Below the pieces are notes generated by a model. That model was not told the origin of the DNA. It saw nothing but the letters and a program-made list of their open reading frames with translations, and did not search any database. The translations under genes and the position numbers were made by a program. This document shows positions 63,302-64,000 of a DNA stretch of 64,000 bases, one piece after another; positions within the stretch are counted from its first letter, which is position 1; each line of letters opens with the position of its first letter. Source of the stretch: Pseudomonas sp. Tri1 (lineage in GTDB: Bacteria; Pseudomonadota; Gammaproteobacteria; Pseudomonadales; Pseudomonadaceae); assembly GCF_017968885.1 (NCBI RefSeq), contig NZ_CP072913.1, positions 620,001 through 684,000 of the forward strand, read 5' to 3'.

Positions 63302-64000
63302 TCAAAACAGAAAATAGCGCTGCGCCATCGGTAGCACGTCAGCTGGTTCGCACCACAGCAACACCCCGTCGGCCTTGACCTGATACGTCTGCGGATCAAC
63401 GTCGATGCTCGGCAGGTAATCGTTGTGGATCAGGTCGGTCTTCTGCACATCGCGGCAGCCCTTGACCACGGCGATTCTCTTTTTCAGCCCAAGCTGTTGC
63501 GGCAACCCGGCCTCGGCGGCGGCCTGGCTGATGAAGGTCAGGCTGGTGGCGTGTCTTGAGCCGCCGTAGCTGGCGAACATCGGTCGGTAGTGCACTGGCT
63601 GCGGTGTCGGGATCGAGGCGTTGGCGTCGCCCATCAGGCTGGCGGCGATGGCCCCGCCCTTGAGGATAAGCGTCGGCTTGACGCCAAAGAACGCCGGGCG
63701 CCACAGCACCAGGTCGGCCCACTTGCCCACTTCGATGGAGCCCACTTCATGGCTGATGCCGTGGGTGATCGCCGGGTTGATGGTGTACTTGGCGATGTAG
63801 CGCTTGATGCGGAAGTTGTCGTTGCCTTCGCCATCGCCGGGCAGGGCACCGCGTTGCTTCTTCATCTTGTCGGCGGTCTGCCAGGTGCGCGTGATGACTT
63901 CGCCGACGCGGCCCATGGCCTGGCTGTCGGAGCTGATCATCGAGAACGCGCCGAGGTCGTGGAGAATGTCTTCGGCGGCGATGGTTTCGCGACGAATGCG
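63302..64000 (-). CDS. ureC: urease subunit alpha UreC, C-terminal part
   Basis: UreC is the catalytic subunit that hydrolyses urea at a dinickel centre. This is its last 232 codons; the gene continues beyond the right edge. Visible landmarks are [78 protein letters not shown] and the C-terminal MAQRYFLF. The active-site carbamylated Lys and most nickel ligands are outside the window. It lies 12.4 kb from ureE, so structural and accessory genes are in separate units. Confidence 0.97.
   Translation of the reverse strand, partial: RIRRETIAAEDILHDLGAFSMISSDSQAMGRVGEVITRTWQTADKMKKQRGALPGDGEGNDNFRIKRYIAKYTINPAITHGISHEVGSIEVGKWADLVLWRPAFFGVKPTLILKGGAIAASLMGDANASIPTPQPVHYRPMFASYGGSRHATSLTFISQAAAEAGLPQQLGLKKRIAVVKGCRDVQKTDLIHNDYLPSIDVDPQTYQVKADGVLLWCEPADVLPMAQRYFLF

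Overview
The window reads as a chromosomal segment of a Pseudomonas of the P. fluorescens group. The signs are the gene order (hfq-hflX-hflK-hflC-hisZ-purA, rnr-rlmB-rpsF-rpsR-rplI-dnaB, azurin-nadE-pncB, amaB-amaA, ureEFG), Pseudomonas-type proteins throughout, high GC, and many copies of a GTGGGAGCGAGCTTGCTCGC-type REP palindrome, mostly as inverted pairs (REPINs). No plasmid, prophage, insertion sequence or CRISPR array is visible.

Layout. 1-7.1 kb: end of miaA, hfq, hflX, hflK/hflC, hisZ and purA. 7.2-9.1 kb: a chemoreceptor. 9.5-12.1 kb (minus): ferric-iron ABC permease and binding protein behind a Fur-box-like site. 12.4-12.8 kb: two identical tRNA-Leu(CAG) genes, each with its own promoter and terminator. 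13-20.3 kb: rnr, rlmB, the S6/S18/L9 ribosomal cluster and dnaB. 20.5-22.8 kb: YgiQ-type radical SAM protein. 23-24.3 kb: an unassigned glycine-rich membrane-inserting protein overlapped by a four-helix membrane protein, laid out like a toxin/immunity pair. 24.5-31.3 kb: a three-gene operon (transglutaminase+DUF2126; circularly permuted ATP-grasp+alpha-E; transglutaminase). 31.4-35.7 kb: NUDIX, LOG, azurin, nadE, pncB. 35.9-39.9 kb: lysine/pipecolate catabolism (LysR, amaB, amaA). 40.2-45.4 kb: Liv-type amino-acid ABC transporter. 45.5-46.2 kb: a gene-free stretch rich in DnaA boxes. 46.2-51.9 kb: SDR, AGE epimerase, HupE/UreJ, ureG-F-E, TetR. 52-52.6 kb: a secreted protein made of eight near-identical 14-residue repeats. 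53-60 kb: AsmA, ferritin-like protein, LysR/azoreductase, lipase, PsiF, AI-2E permease. 60.3-63.2 kb: Hsp70-like YegD, cbpA, cbpM. The window ends inside ureC.

How the genes work together. Nitrogen handling recurs. The ureEFG maturation operon and the transglutaminase/ATP-grasp operon each carry a -24/-12 (sigma-54) promoter match preceded by a similar NtrC-like inverted site. The Liv transporter has a near-perfect sigma-54 promoter preceded by four phased GGTTGCA repeats. The uncharacterised ATP-grasp/alpha-E/transglutaminase operon under apparent nitrogen control is the best candidate here for an undescribed system. The DnaA-box cluster and the toxin/immunity-like pair come next.
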